A stretch of 64,000 bases of DNA from NCBI RefSeq assembly GCF_021730615.1, contig NZ_JAJLMN010000001.1, positions 5,423,501-5,487,500 of the forward strand. The letters run 5' to 3'. The notes under the pieces are model-generated. The model had not been told where the DNA came from and did not search any database. It saw nothing but the letters and a program-made list of their open reading frames with translations. The first letter of the stretch is position 1. Each line of letters begins with the position of its first letter. The position numbers were made by a program, and so were the translations under genes. This DNA comes from Lichenibacterium dinghuense (lineage in GTDB: Bacteria > Pseudomonadota > Alphaproteobacteria > Rhizobiales > Beijerinckiaceae). This document shows positions 63,907-64,000 of this stretch, in pieces.

Positions 63907-64000
63907 GGGGGGCGAGTACACGCAATGCGTTGGCGTTTTCGAAGCCGCTACCTGAGCGACGTGACGTTGGATTGGCGACCGGCGGTGCGTGGCATGGGAA
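63907..64000. other. right edge, no gene assigned
   Basis: The last 94 bases after the IS630 element carry no recognisable coding segment or site. Confidence 0.4.

Overview
The window is GC-rich DNA with alphaproteobacterial gene content. The rhamnose locus has the rhizobial layout rhaDI / rhaRSTPQUK, and the IS110, IS5, IS21 and IS630 elements are of types common in Methylobacterium, Bradyrhizobium and relatives. I infer a member of the Hyphomicrobiales (Rhizobiales), possibly Methylobacteriaceae or a neighbour. The sequence alone does not fix the genus. No rRNA, tRNA or CRISPR was seen.

Region 1 (1-29860) is a large surface-glycan island. A Sel1-repeat protein runs in from the left edge. 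A leftward series then reads, in transcription order: a double-P-loop sulfotransferase, an acyl carrier protein, a giant hydrolase/GT-D/sulfotransferase-like protein, a fatty acyl-AMP ligase, an AT-richer PI-PLC-like intruder, an unknown beta-rich protein, an RTX-like repeat protein and three glycosyltransferase-type proteins, one fused to a methyltransferase. A rightward series starts from the same divergent region near 20.2 kb: a B12-binding-type radical SAM protein, a GT2+GT4 fusion, a DUF1796-type/GT-D/methyltransferase fusion and a Tat-exported beta-helix protein. Together they look like a pathway that builds, acylates, methylates and possibly sulfates an exported glycan or glycoprotein. 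The product is unknown.

Region 2 (29861-44514) is a rearranged zone. It holds a decayed IS3 transposase and an IS21 element with a frameshifted istA. The IS21 lies directly against the 3' stub of a hydantoinase B/oxoprolinase gene. An acyl-CoA/carboxylate catabolic operon follows (CaiB CoA-transferase, enoyl-CoA hydratase, MFS carrier, HMG-CoA-lyase-like, aldo/keto reductase, SDR). The zone ends in a symmetric mobile structure: two identical inverted IS110-family copies flanking an IS5-family transposase.

Region 3 (44515-51418) begins with an ABC-transporter ATPase that lost its Walker A end at the IS boundary. An aldehyde dehydrogenase and a carboxymuconolactone-decarboxylase-like protein follow. 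Next come a leftward secreted esterase, a DUF4142-type protein and an AraC regulator, then a decayed two-component receiver fragment.

Region 4 (51419-62426) is a complete L-rhamnose locus. rhaI and rhaD run leftward; a DeoR-type regulator, an ABC importer (binding protein, double ATPase, two permeases), the mutarotase and the kinase run rightward. All steps from uptake to cleavage of rhamnulose-1-phosphate and processing of lactaldehyde are encoded.

Region 5 (62427-64000) holds a copy of a dispersed hairpin repeat and an IS630-family element with clear terminal repeats and a TA duplication.
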